The translations under genes were made by a program, and so were the position numbers. From the NCBI GenBank assembly GCA_000149265.1, contig CH003213.1, positions 633,194-697,193 of the forward strand: a DNA stretch of 64,000 nt, read 5' to 3'. The number at the start of each line of letters is the position of its first letter. Positions within the stretch are counted from its first letter, which is position 1. This DNA is from Ciona savignyi. Taxonomy: Eukaryota > Chordata > Ascidiacea > Phlebobranchia > Cionidae. The notes beneath the pieces are model-generated. The model ran no database searches. It was not told where the DNA came from and saw nothing but the letters and a program-made list of their open reading frames with translations. Positions 55,038 to 64,000 of this stretch are shown piece after piece.

Positions 55038-57000
55038 TCAACAAAAGATGTTTGTTTTGACAGAGAAGTTGTTGAAGATATATTTAAAAGTTCATTTGTT
55101 AATGGAAATACCAATTTCATTTATTTTGCTCTATTAAATGGCTTATTCACTAAACTATATTGCTGTTTAATTTTACTTCTTTACACTGACATATATAAAG
55201 TTCAATCAATTATATATTGATCGTATATTATTTATTTCCAGTTGATTTGTCAAGTATATGCGCATTATTATATCGCCACACCATTTTGTTCGACTCAAAT
55301 GTAGGCCTTTACAACACAACAACGCAATAATGGAAGCTGCAGTTTCAAAATGTAAAAGTTTTTTGGTCAATTTCTTGAACTTTTGAATGTTACTTACTAA
55401 CAAGTTTTCCAATTCTGTTCTATTATTTCGTTTTACCATCTTGGTAAAATTTGACAGGTTATCAAAATATTAAACAGGAATCTTATTTTGTACAATTTCC
55501 ATTGGAAAATGTATTAGTTTAATTTGATATAATAGTATGACAGTCATTCACAGTGCGTAATAGATATACTTTATATTGTCGCAATTGTATTATAAGACAC
55601 TTTTGCATAATTGTCATAATGTATATTCGGAATAAAATGATATGGAGTTCATATGGTGTTGGAAATGGTAAACTATTTACGTTTTGTGGGCAACCAGTCC
55701 AACCAAAGTGGGTAAAACATCAATAACTTGCGGATTGCCAGCAGCACCGCATAGGGAAATATTTTTTTTGTTCTGACCGAATATCTTAGTTGGTTAGTGC
55801 CTCGCCCTTTAGCCGAACGGTTGCAATTTCAAAACAGGTCCCAAGTTAGTCGGTCGCGTCAGTCCTTTGTCAAGAGACCTAGAGGATACGGCCTAAATCT
55901 ATATAATAGAGTTCTACCTGAATTAAAGGAACGTCTCAATCATAGACATCATACTGCGATTGGTCAGGTAACCCAACGGTGGGCACGATAGAGGTAATCT
56001 GTCGATTGTCTGTGTAATAACGCCCCTTTCCCCATTTACGGAAATTAAACTAAAAATCCTATTGCATTCTATCTAGATTTGTTATTTAATTGTTAAAAGA
56101 TCTGTTATTTGAGTTTGCTGGATTAAGGCCAAAAGTATCAAGTTAATCGATTAGTCGTACAAAGGAAAAAACTCTAGTTCGATATCTGATCACTATAATT
56201 TTATGCAAGGGGCCACAAGACAAGTTATACTCAAAAGCTGGAATGAGATGTTTGTTGCAAATGCAATTATCGTGAAATCTTAACGCCCAAGAGGTGTGGT
56301 AGACAAGTAAAAAGGCCTGAAGTTTCTAATCCTTTTTATCTTGGTTCTTCAGCGATCAGTATCCAAGTCCTAGCATTTAACATTGCATTGAAATTTTTCA
56401 CATTGCATGAAAATTAGTTAAAAATATACAAAGTATGTGATTTAAGCATATTAAAGAAGCAGTTTCGAAATATATAGAAGGTTTACACGATACGTCTAAA
56501 AAGACAACTTTATAGCAATTCCGAATCGACTTAATGTAAGAGTGCTCAGCGTTTCTGATGATGGTCTCAGCAGGCATTAACAAATCAGCTTCTGATTATC
56601 AGACGAACCAGCATGAACCGAAACACGAACTAGAGCACGGTGTAAGAATTCGTGAATGATGACTTTACTTTTGCATGCAGGTAAGCGGAAAGTGCGTGAT
56701 ATGGGGCAGTACAATGTGAGTGAGAGGGCAGTAATGCGAATACTCAGGGTCAATGAAAGTTGAGAAATATAATGTTAATTTTATTCTATAATGTTGATTA
56801 CTCGTCTGGAGATTGCTCGTGGACTTGCCCGCACGTTCACATTCAATGGGATAGAACAATTAAATAACATATCTACTCACCGGCAAAGCATTCGCAGCAA
56901 CAGCAATATTTGGTAACGTGAAAGACATCTGTGAGGCATCTACAAAACTTTACTATGCAGCAGCAGATCGCAATTAGCAATACAGCAACTAAATGAAATT
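55038..57000. other. Region downstream of kynureninase copy 1
   Basis: No gene supported. ATTAAA at 55133-55138 may be the poly(A) signal, 96 bases after the stop. A composite SINE lies at 55775-56078. Confidence 0.5.
55775..56078 (+). mobile_element. Composite SINE, plus strand
   Basis: TTAGTTGGTTAGTGCCTCGC head, GTCAGTCCTTTGTCAAGAGA, ACTGCGATTGGTCAGGTAAC, CAACGGTGGGCACGATAGAG and a CCTATTGCATTCTATC tail. Confidence 0.65.
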
Positions 57001-57013
57001 GGAATAAATACTA

Positions 57014-58096
57014 GAAACACATGTTGTATGCCATATATTCATGCTACAGGGTCCCTAACCACAATTTGTATTTTATACACCGAGTATATAGTTAGTTTCT
57101 GCAAGGAATAATCGAATCGTAATGAAACTTAGTAATTCGTTAGACAACATGGTCTAGATATGCAGAAACCAAAATTTTGGGTAATAAATCAAGGGGAATT
57201 CCCCTGGGAGGTTAAAAACCAAAACGGTATTTTTTATGAAAAATTTAGCTTTTTGTGGCATAGCGCTTGAACGGCTGCTCTAATTTGAATCATATTTGGT
57301 GAAAAGTAAGTGTGTTCGTGACTAATTTAACACTTAAAAGAAATAAAAAAAATTACCTAGGGAAATACCCTAAAAAAATCGATTTTGTACTGAAATCATG
57401 ATTGTGACAGGCATGTCATGTCGCCTCAACATCTACCAGAAGGAGTAATGGAATCGCAATGAAAATTGTACATTTTTTAGACAACATGGTTTAGATATGC
57501 AGAAACCAAAATTTTGGGTAGTAAATCAAGGGGAATTCCCCTAGGATGTTAAAAACCAAAACGCTATTTTTTTCTAAAAAATTAGCCTTTTTTGGGCATA
57601 GCGCTTGAACGGCTGTTACAATTTGAATCAGATTTCATGGAATGTAAGTGCATTAGTCACTGATTTAACACTTAGAAGAACTAATAAAATTACCTAAGGA
57701 AATACCCGAAAAATAGGATATGTTCTCAAATCATGATTGTGACAAGCATGCCATGTCGCCCCGACATCTACCAAAAGGATTAATGGAATCGCAATCAAAC
57801 TTTGGTATTTGTTATAGACAACATGAGTTTAGATATACAAAAACCAAAATTTTGGGTAATGAATCCAGGGGAATTCCCATAAGACGTTAAAAACCAAAAC
57901 GTTTTTTTCTAATAAATTAGCTTTTGGGGGCATAGCGCTTGAACGGCTGCTCTAATTTTGATCAGATTCAGTGAAATGTTAGACCATTAGACACTCTGTG
58001 CCAATTAAAAAATAGAAAACATTTACTTAGGGTAATTTCCTTGAAAACGAAGATATTTCGGAATTACGATTGTAACAGACATGCCATATGGCACTG
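57014..58096. mobile_element. Repeat array, element 3, cut by the assembly gap
   Basis: Starts inside the outer module (AAACACATGTTGTATGCCAT), then units in the orientation of the left arm of element 1, with GGGGAATTCCCC near 57191, 57531 and 57868 and ATTGTGACAGGCATG near 57402. The sequence ends at the 100-N gap, so the other arm is not seen. Confidence 0.7.
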
Positions 58097-58196
58097 NNNN
58101 NNNNNNNNNNNNNNNNNNNNNNNNNNNNNNNNNNNNNNNNNNNNNNNNNNNNNNNNNNNNNNNNNNNNNNNNNNNNNNNNNNNNNNNNNNNNNNNN
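58097..58196. other. Assembly gap (100 N)
   Basis: Exactly 100 N, the usual placeholder for unknown length; it falls inside a repeat array. Confidence 0.99.
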
Positions 58197-58199
58197 TTT

Positions 58200-58245
58200 T
58201 TTATATTCACGGGGCGAAAACATGAATACCCTAACCTATCCCCTA
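58200..58245 (+). mobile_element. Composite SINE tail fragment
   Basis: TTCACGGGGCGAAAACATGA..CCCTAACCTATCCC right after the gap resembles the last 45 bases of the SINE family. Confidence 0.45.
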
Positions 58246-58725
58246 CAGCCCAACCTAAATGGTCGTCGATGCTGGCCAACAACAGAAGCAGTTTATTTAC
58301 CTCCAACACCGTAGTTCGTTGGCTCATTATAAGATCCCTTCAATCTGAAGTGAACACATTTTGTTTATACCGCTTTTTTCTTTTCTTTTTTTTTTAATTT
58401 TTGCATATTAATTTTTTTGCATATTTTGTTTTGGGTATTTTTCGGGGTAAACTTGGTAATTTTAACTATAGTAATTTTTTTCTGATTCGTGTTGTAAATC
58501 TTTAATTTTCCTAGAAATTTAGGTAAATATTTCTTTTTAATACGGAAAAAACGGTGATAACGCTAAAAGTGTAAAAAATTTTTAACTCTTTTTAACATTT
58601 TTTCCCATGTTTTTTTTTTTAATGAAAGGTAGTTGCAGTATATCAATGTGGCAGCCAGTTTTCCCTAAAGTTTTAATCTGATTAGATAAACACTTCATGC
58701 CAATAATAATAAACACGTGCGTACG

Positions 58726-58846
58726 GTACGGCCGTGTGGCCAAATGGTTAACGCGACCGATACATATACCTACTCTTGTACAAAAAACGGTCCTTGTGAC
58801 GAGCCCATCATAGGTTCGAAACTTGGCTCAGTAAAAAAACAAAAAA
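58726..58846 (+). mobile_element. tRNA-Leu/Ser-like SINE with 15-bp target duplication
   Basis: Body of 121 bases: GTGTGGCCAAATGGTTAACG resembles the A box of Leu/Ser tRNAs (TGGCCGAGTGGTTAAGG), and ATAGGTTCGAAACTTGG carries a good B box about 80 bases later, followed by an A-rich tail. The 15-mer AAACACGTGCGTACG stands at 58711-58725 and again at 58847-58861, so the insertion is clear and fairly young. Confidence 0.85.
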
Positions 58847-59249
58847 AAACACGTGCGTACGATGCAAGGCGCGAACACGTGAGAGCACTAATTGTTCACG
58901 CTAAAAAGGACGCCCGCTAATATTAGGAGGCACAATGGAGGAATTAAATCTAAATTCCAATGGGAACCATAATTACACAGTAGTGCACGCACAGTCATTC
59001 GAACATTAATGTATTATCCCCGAATATTAATAAAGTTTTTCTCTCTTTCTCTCGTTTTATGTATGTTCATTTGTTACAATACTGAAGAAAATAGCTAAGA
59101 AAATCAAAAATAAGCAGAAAAAGGTGAAACTAGTTACACAAATGATCTAGAACTTCTTACTTTTCCTCTTTATCTTTATATGTTTTTTAAAGGAAATGGG
59201 TCATTTTTAGATGAAATCTTCAAAACGCCCACTGGTGTGTATCAATCGC

Positions 59250-59412
59250 GTTAACCATTGGTCACACAACCGTATAACAAAGTGGTTTCACTTTTTTTTA
59301 CACAGCCAAGTTTCGAACCCATGATGGGCTCGTCACTAGGACCGTTTTTTTTTGTATAAGAGTCGGTATATGTATCGGTCGCGTTAAACATTCGGCCACA
59401 CGACCGTACAAC
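59250..59412 (-). mobile_element. tRNA-Leu/Ser-like SINE, minus strand, beside an older fragment
   Basis: CAAGTTTCGAACCCATGATG (B box reversed) and GGTCGCGTTAAACATTCGGC (A box reversed), ending ACACGACCGTACAAC. A shorter worn head (GCGTTAACCATTGGTCACAC) lies just left at 59249. AGTGGTTT/GGTGGTTT flank the main copy, a possible target duplication. Confidence 0.75.
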
Positions 59413-59883
59413 AAGGTGGTTTAACATTGACGCGCAGTGAGCAACATCACAAGTGAGCCCACGCTTCGGTATCAAGGAAACACATTTTAATTGTACTCCT
59501 TTTTTTTCTGTGTCACGCTTGTGGCAGGCATTTCCGGACGCCAGATAATTGACACGAATGCGTTATTCAATTTGGTTTAAATATTTAACTTTTTTCCGGG
59601 AAATCCGAGAAATTCAATTCGGCTAATACCAGTGACCAGTCTCGTTTACGGCCCATATGTTAACGAGCGGAATTCACCAATTTATGTGAATATTTTAGAA
59701 CGGTTAGCTAATATGGATTATATATGCAATGGGAAAAGTGGGGTAAATTATACCACGAAATTTCCCCTACACCCAAGAATATAAGCACGACGCACAATTT
59801 TCAATTAGCGCCGAATATTCTTTTAACAGCCAAGGCAAATTGTGAGCATGTCTCATTACTGTTCAAGCCTAACCTTATAACCC

Positions 59884-59950
59884 CCTGGCTACCTGCCAAA
59901 TATGCACGAGACCTGGTTACGACCTGGCTACCTGCCAAATATGCACGAGA
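59884..59950 (+). repeat. Short direct duplication (period 39)
   Basis: 28 identical bases starting CCTGGCTACCTGCCAAATAT occur at 59884-59911 and 59923-59950. Confidence 0.9.
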
Positions 59951-60029
59951 AATAAACAATATTCCCTTATATATAAAGGGTACACAGTCTTCGTATAACA
60001 AATGTTGAACGGGGGCATAGACTAAAGAG

Positions 60030-60235
60030 GACATGGTGTGAAAATGTTGCACTGCACCGGGTGCTATTTAAAAAAAAAACATTTTTAATTAAAATTTGAT
60101 TTTTCAAAATGTACGTGAGCTCATGCCGCAATGACTCAAGTCCACCGTTGCAAACAAACATATGAGTAAGCGAACGTTTATGTTGATAGTTGGATCCCAT
60201 AATCTGTAATCATAACACGATAATTTGCATGATGC
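60030..60235 (+). repeat. Local ~230-bp module, copy 3 of 4
   Basis: GTTGCACTGCACCGGGTGCT, GTGAGCTCATGCCGCAATGA, CTCAAGTCCACCGTTGCAAA; counterpart of 47525. Confidence 0.6.
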
Positions 60236-60589
60236 ATATACACAAAAATGTGTAAGAAGAAAATTGTGTATATTTGCCAGTTGGCAAACCCATTCTGGAT
60301 TTTTTTTCTTTTCTTGCCACTTTGTACAATTGGGAATAGTGTTAGTTTAAGTTAACTTAAAATACTTTTTTTAATGGCAGTCGGTTGAAATACCACATGC
60401 CTGTCTACTTATTAAAACATTGGCCACATGATTATTTAGTCCAAGCAAATATCATTGTAACAAGTCGAGGCTGGTTGATACCCTTCCAAGGGGGTGTCTC
60501 TATCCACGGAAGTTATATGACCGAACATCGAATAATTATTAGGTGCGAATCGATTGTCAACGAAATTTTAGAAAAAAATAGGGTGTGCG

Positions 60590-60795
60590 AAAACGTTGGA
60601 CAACACTAGGTGCTACTAAAAAGTTTATTATCAATTAAATTTATTTTGCGTTTGATGCAGTTTAAGCGTAAGCTGATACCAAAATGACTCAAGTCTGCTG
60701 CTATAAACACACATTTAAGTAACGACCGCTTTTGTTGCTAGTTAAGCCCAAAAACGGTGGCAATAACATGATCATAAATATAATATATAAACAAG
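60590..60795 (+). repeat. Local ~230-bp module, copy 4 of 4
   Basis: CTAGGTGCTACTAAAAAGTT, AAGCTGATACCAAAATGACT, AATAACATGATCATAAATAT; counterpart of 48460. Confidence 0.6.
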
Positions 60796-61716
60796 CAGTT
60801 TATGGAAAATTTTACGATTTAGTTATCAAAAGTCCAGTGCAATTTATTGAAGTCGAATGTCTAAACTTGGAAAATAATACAGTACTTTTTTACCTAGCAC
60901 ATACAGAAATGCATTTCACCTTTGTCTTTGAAGAAGGTAAATAATAAACTATGAACCTTTATTTTTTTTAAATAAGTATGTGATAATATTAAGCCCGGTG
61001 GGAGAAAGCGCATCGGTGGTGTTAAGATCAAAGTCATTCACGGCATTATATTTTCTACCAGCACATTTTAGTTTAATTTACTTTATTTTTGCAGCATTTC
61101 GTGAAGACGTTTGCAGCAGCTCACAGTAATTCGTGAAAAGAATACATCAACTGTCGTCAATATTGGCTGCTGTTTGAAAACACAAATGATTAAGCGCCAT
61201 CGGATGTTGCTAGTTGTAGCCTTAAGTTTATCGTCTTATCACGAACATTAGTATGATGGGTATAAATATGGCCTGAAAAACGATTGCTGTTTATCTGCAA
61301 AAGGATTTTTTTTATTTAAGATGTTTAATTTCACTTGGTTTATGCCCATATGGGTAACTAAAAGCTAGTGCAGTTTATTTAAGATATATATCCAACATAG
61401 AAAGACAAACATTTATTCTGAAAACTAATTAGTACTTTTAAAATCGAGTAAATAGCAGTTAAGTTTAACGCTAGGTATATCTAAATAAACCACCTGCAAA
61501 AAACACAATGAGTGCTTCGAGTAAATCCCCTTTCTAACATAAAAACAAACACACTCTTAAGCAAGAAGAAAATAAAAAGCAAAAAAATGTGTAAACGAGT
61601 AATTTTTAAATTTGGCATACAGTGTCACTGTTAGTAATAAATAAATTGCATCTCAGGTTATATTTTACCAAGATTCTCTTTCCTAATCAACTAGTTCGGA
61701 TTGTTTAAAACTCAAA

Positions 61717-63470
61717 ATGATTGAAAATTGGAAATATGGTAAACAAACGCCGGAGCAAATTCTAAAGGGTTTGGCGGCCAAAATATCCGTAAATGTTGAC
61801 GACCCTCGTTTTTACGAATTTATGGACGAAAATGACGACCTTGCGTTTTTGAGAAATTATTATATTACCCCGGAAGTCGCACGTAACGTAGGTAAGGAAA
61901 ACAGCTTTATATGTATAGCTTTATCTATTTGTCACTTAACGGACCTTTACCTCAACCAAGTGGAATGATGGGTTCTCCAAAAATGAAGGTAACCTGACGT
62001 TGGGCGCGAGGTAATTTAACGTTTGTCAGTGTGTTAACGCCCCTTGCGTTTTCCCAATCACGGAGATAAACACGAATATCGTATCCTGTCCTAACTTTAC
62101 TAAGCCTGTTCTGTTCATCATTCATCCTCTAAACCGTGTCCTGATACTAATATCTTATTTGCTTTAACGAAGACGAGGAGGGCAATGAATTCTATCTGGA
62201 TTTCGCTGCTCAAGCTCTAAGTTGGCAACCAAAAAGATCGAAAGAGCTGGTTGGAGAGGTAAGTTCAACTTAATCTCGGGTGCAGCGCAGAAGTTGGCAC
62301 CGCTTGTCACAAATTGTAAATATTTTCATTCGAAACAATTAAAGCTTCATTAAGAAAGTTTTGATCTAATTAAATAACCCGTTCTACCCTAGGCTTATCT
62401 GGAGACCAGGCACGCCTGTCACCTCCGTGACGCAGAAAAAAAAACAAAACATATCAAAATACAGTGAAATCTAAAAAGTTTTTTTTATGTTTTTTGGGCA
62501 AGGCTCTTTATGGATACGTATAATCTGAGTCAATGTTTTTACGGAAGTGTTTTACTTAAGTTACAATGGTGGTGATTCCCCAGTGTTGTTAAGGTTGGAA
62601 CCAGCGTGTGTTTAGCTTCCCCCACAGTTTCTTGCATAGCTGTGCAGACAAACCCACCAGACTAATTGGTCGGACAAATATTTTTGCTTAATACACTATG
62701 CAGAGAGTCTAAATATACTATGACCCTTTGTATAGTTTGTAATGCAATTGTCCACTAGGAAAACATATTTTATAAACATATGTATCATATAGATATAATG
62801 TTATTGTGACATTGTGTTTTTCTTTATTTATTTATTATAAAATGGTGATCGTCACTATAATGAAAGTATCATGCTGACCAAATAAAAAAATCTTGAATCT
62901 ATAGAGGTTTCTATAATGTATCGGTTGTTAGGTGGTGGACAAGATGTGTGGCTGACCCAAACATTTTCATTCAGTTATTGTTTTTATATAAAGTACTGGT
63001 ATTTTATAGTTGCTAGATGATTGGGCAAGGAACAGCCACCTCACCTACACACAGGCCAGTATAAATGTTTTCAATGATGACAAGTTTGCGGAAAAAGTCT
63101 GCCATTTGGTTGGAGCTCATCCAGACGAGGTTTGTTTTAATTCATTATTTGATGATAAATACAAATTTCGGTTTATATCTAGCTCGTGTAAGTTAACAGT
63201 TTATAAAGGTTTTACATAAAAAAACATAAAGAGATAGTAAAAATACAAAACCAAAGTTTCATTTCTCTGCAGTGAAGTGGAACTACATATTTCAAGTTTA
63301 AAAAAACGAATAGTGTTACACCTCAGACTCTCCATATCATAGTACACAGTACCTTTGCACCATTACTTTCCCCCAGGTATGCCATGCTCATAGAACCTTT
63401 TCTCCTTCAGGTTGCAATCATGAATACCCTGACTGTGAACTTGAACTTCCTTCTGATATCTTTCTATATG
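61717..63470 (+). CDS. Kynureninase-like protein, copy 2, split by a LINE
   Basis: Tandem relative of the gene at 49964 with the same start ([14 protein letters not shown]) and exon plan: 61717-61891, 62173-62258, 63010-63129, and exon 4 from 63411. Visible exons are open and in phase; the FAAQALSWQP loop again lacks the usual GNSLG, and [12 protein letters not shown] is shared with copy 1. Exon 4 reads [15 protein letters not shown] and ends abruptly after SFYM at 63470, where copy 1 goes on PTPSRYK; LINE sequence follows. If the rest of the gene lies beyond the window it cannot be joined without removing the insert, so the copy is probably inactive, unless the insertion is one allele or a misjoin. 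A SINE fragment lies in intron 1. Gene symbol withheld because of the changed active-site residues. Confidence 0.85.
61935..62100 (+). mobile_element. Composite SINE, 3' part
   Basis: CACTTAACGGACCTTTACCT, GGAATGATGGGTTCTCCAAA, GACGTTGGGCGCGAGGTAAT, GTGTGTTAACGCCCC and ATCGTATCCTGTCCTAAC. In intron 1 of kynureninase copy 2. Confidence 0.7.
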
Positions 63471-64000
63471 TATTTACAAAATAATGGCTGATAAAATAAT
63501 TTCCCAACAGTGTCTGATGTGTCAGGAGTGTTGCACTGACAATCAAGACAGTATATGCTGTGACCAATGCAATAATTGGATGCACTTATCATGCACTTCC
63601 TTAACAAAATCCCAATTTGAGTCACTTGGTTGTTCCCAAGATCCATATTTTTGTTCTTTATGTTTTCATAATACCCAATCTCAAAATGTTAGTCCAAACA
63701 ATAATGTTAATAAGTCATTCAGTGAAAGTAATTCATTACATGCATGCGAAGATGATGATGATAATTTAAGTTTTAATGGCAATAGCTTATATTATGGACA
63801 AGATAGGTTGAATGGTTTAATGATGTCTTGTGCTTCACATGTATCTATTTTTCACTTTAATATCCGTAGTCTAGCAAAAAATAAGTATAGGATTGAAGAG
63901 TTTATTACATCATTGCCTACTTTGCCATATTTTATTGGGATCACAGAAACTAAGATAAGTAAATTATCTTTAAATAACTATGAAATAGACCAATATAATT
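63471..64000 (+). mobile_element. Non-LTR retrotransposon (LINE), 5' part of its ORF
   Basis: ATG at 63484-63486 opens a frame that stays open to the window end (172 codons). It starts MADKIISQQCLMCQECC and forms a PHD-type zinc finger: CLMC, CCDQC, NNWMHLSC, then CSLC, the C4HC3 spacing. After an acidic linker comes ISIFHFNIRSL-like HFNIRSLAKNKYRIEEF and then FIGITETK, the opening motifs of an apurinic-type endonuclease. PHD plus endonuclease at the start of one ORF is known from CR1/L2-type LINEs. The reverse transcriptase would follow beyond the edge. Only 13 bases separate the ATG from kynureninase exon sequence, so the 5' leader is very short or truncated. Confidence 0.85.

Larger units (their letters stand above)
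58862..61716. other. Intergenic region upstream of kynureninase copy 2
   Basis: No gene supported. From about 60.0 kb onward it is collinear with 47.5-49.9 kb upstream of copy 1, including the two local modules and the stretch just before the start codon (GGATTGTTTAAAACTCAAA). Confidence 0.6.

Noticed and set aside
58023-58397. Frames crossing the N gap
   Set aside because: They depend on undefined bases and have no recognisable content.
58726-58846. A functional tRNA gene
   Set aside because: A and B boxes are present but the acceptor and anticodon stems do not form, and an A-rich tail plus target duplication show a SINE.
60732-60944. 70-codon frame before kynureninase copy 2 as a gene
   Set aside because: It falls in the duplicated upstream module and has no intact counterpart at 48.6 kb.

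Overview
The window looks like nuclear DNA of a marine chordate, most probably an ascidian tunicate of the Ciona type. It is AT-rich and has compact multi-exon genes with GT-AG introns. It carries many copies of a composite tRNA-related SINE that resembles the one described from Ciona. The protein-coding genes are ordinary animal genes: GAMT, carboxylesterases, a plasma-membrane-type syntaxin, CYB5R4 and kynureninase. The species is an inference; gene identities rest on protein motifs recalled from the families, and all exon models were read by hand.

Layout. 1-1.1 kb: 5' three exons of guanidinoacetate N-methyltransferase (minus strand), running off the left edge. 2.4-21.6 kb: three tandem nine-exon carboxylesterase genes (minus strand), each with the same nine exon lengths and a 555-residue product. 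The spacer between the second and third holds a large foldback-like repeat array (14.4-16.8 kb). 21.6-25.7 kb: gene-poor. 25.7-27.3 kb: an intronless, GC-richer gene for a charged coiled-coil protein (plus strand). 28-38.1 kb: a minus-strand series of a Qa-SNARE syntaxin (7 exons), a small gene matching POLR1D isoform 2, and cytochrome b5 reductase 4 (2 exons). 38.1-45.4 kb: no genes, dominated by more of the foldback/satellite-like repeat (39.6-43.9 kb). 45.45 kb: a single-exon 119-residue protein of unknown function. 50-55 kb: a complete nine-exon kynureninase-like gene (plus). 55-61.7 kb: SINEs, another piece of the repeat array and a 100-base assembly gap. 61.7-64 kb: the start of a second kynureninase-like gene whose fourth exon is interrupted by the 5' part of a LINE that runs off the right edge.

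The most interesting points are: (1) kynureninase-like duplicates that keep the PLP lysine but have lost several residues normally conserved around the substrate and cofactor, with one copy split by a LINE; (2) the triplicated esterase, where two copies have GQSAG in place of GESAG; (3) a repeat family built of ~335-bp units, each around a GGGGAATTCCCC palindrome, arranged in inverted arms; (4) a POLR1D-isoform-2-like gene with an in-frame TAG in front of a tail of the expected composition; (5) a MITE with nested palindromes and a 6-bp target duplication inside a kynureninase intron; and (6) a tRNA-Leu/Ser-like SINE with a clean 15-bp target duplication.
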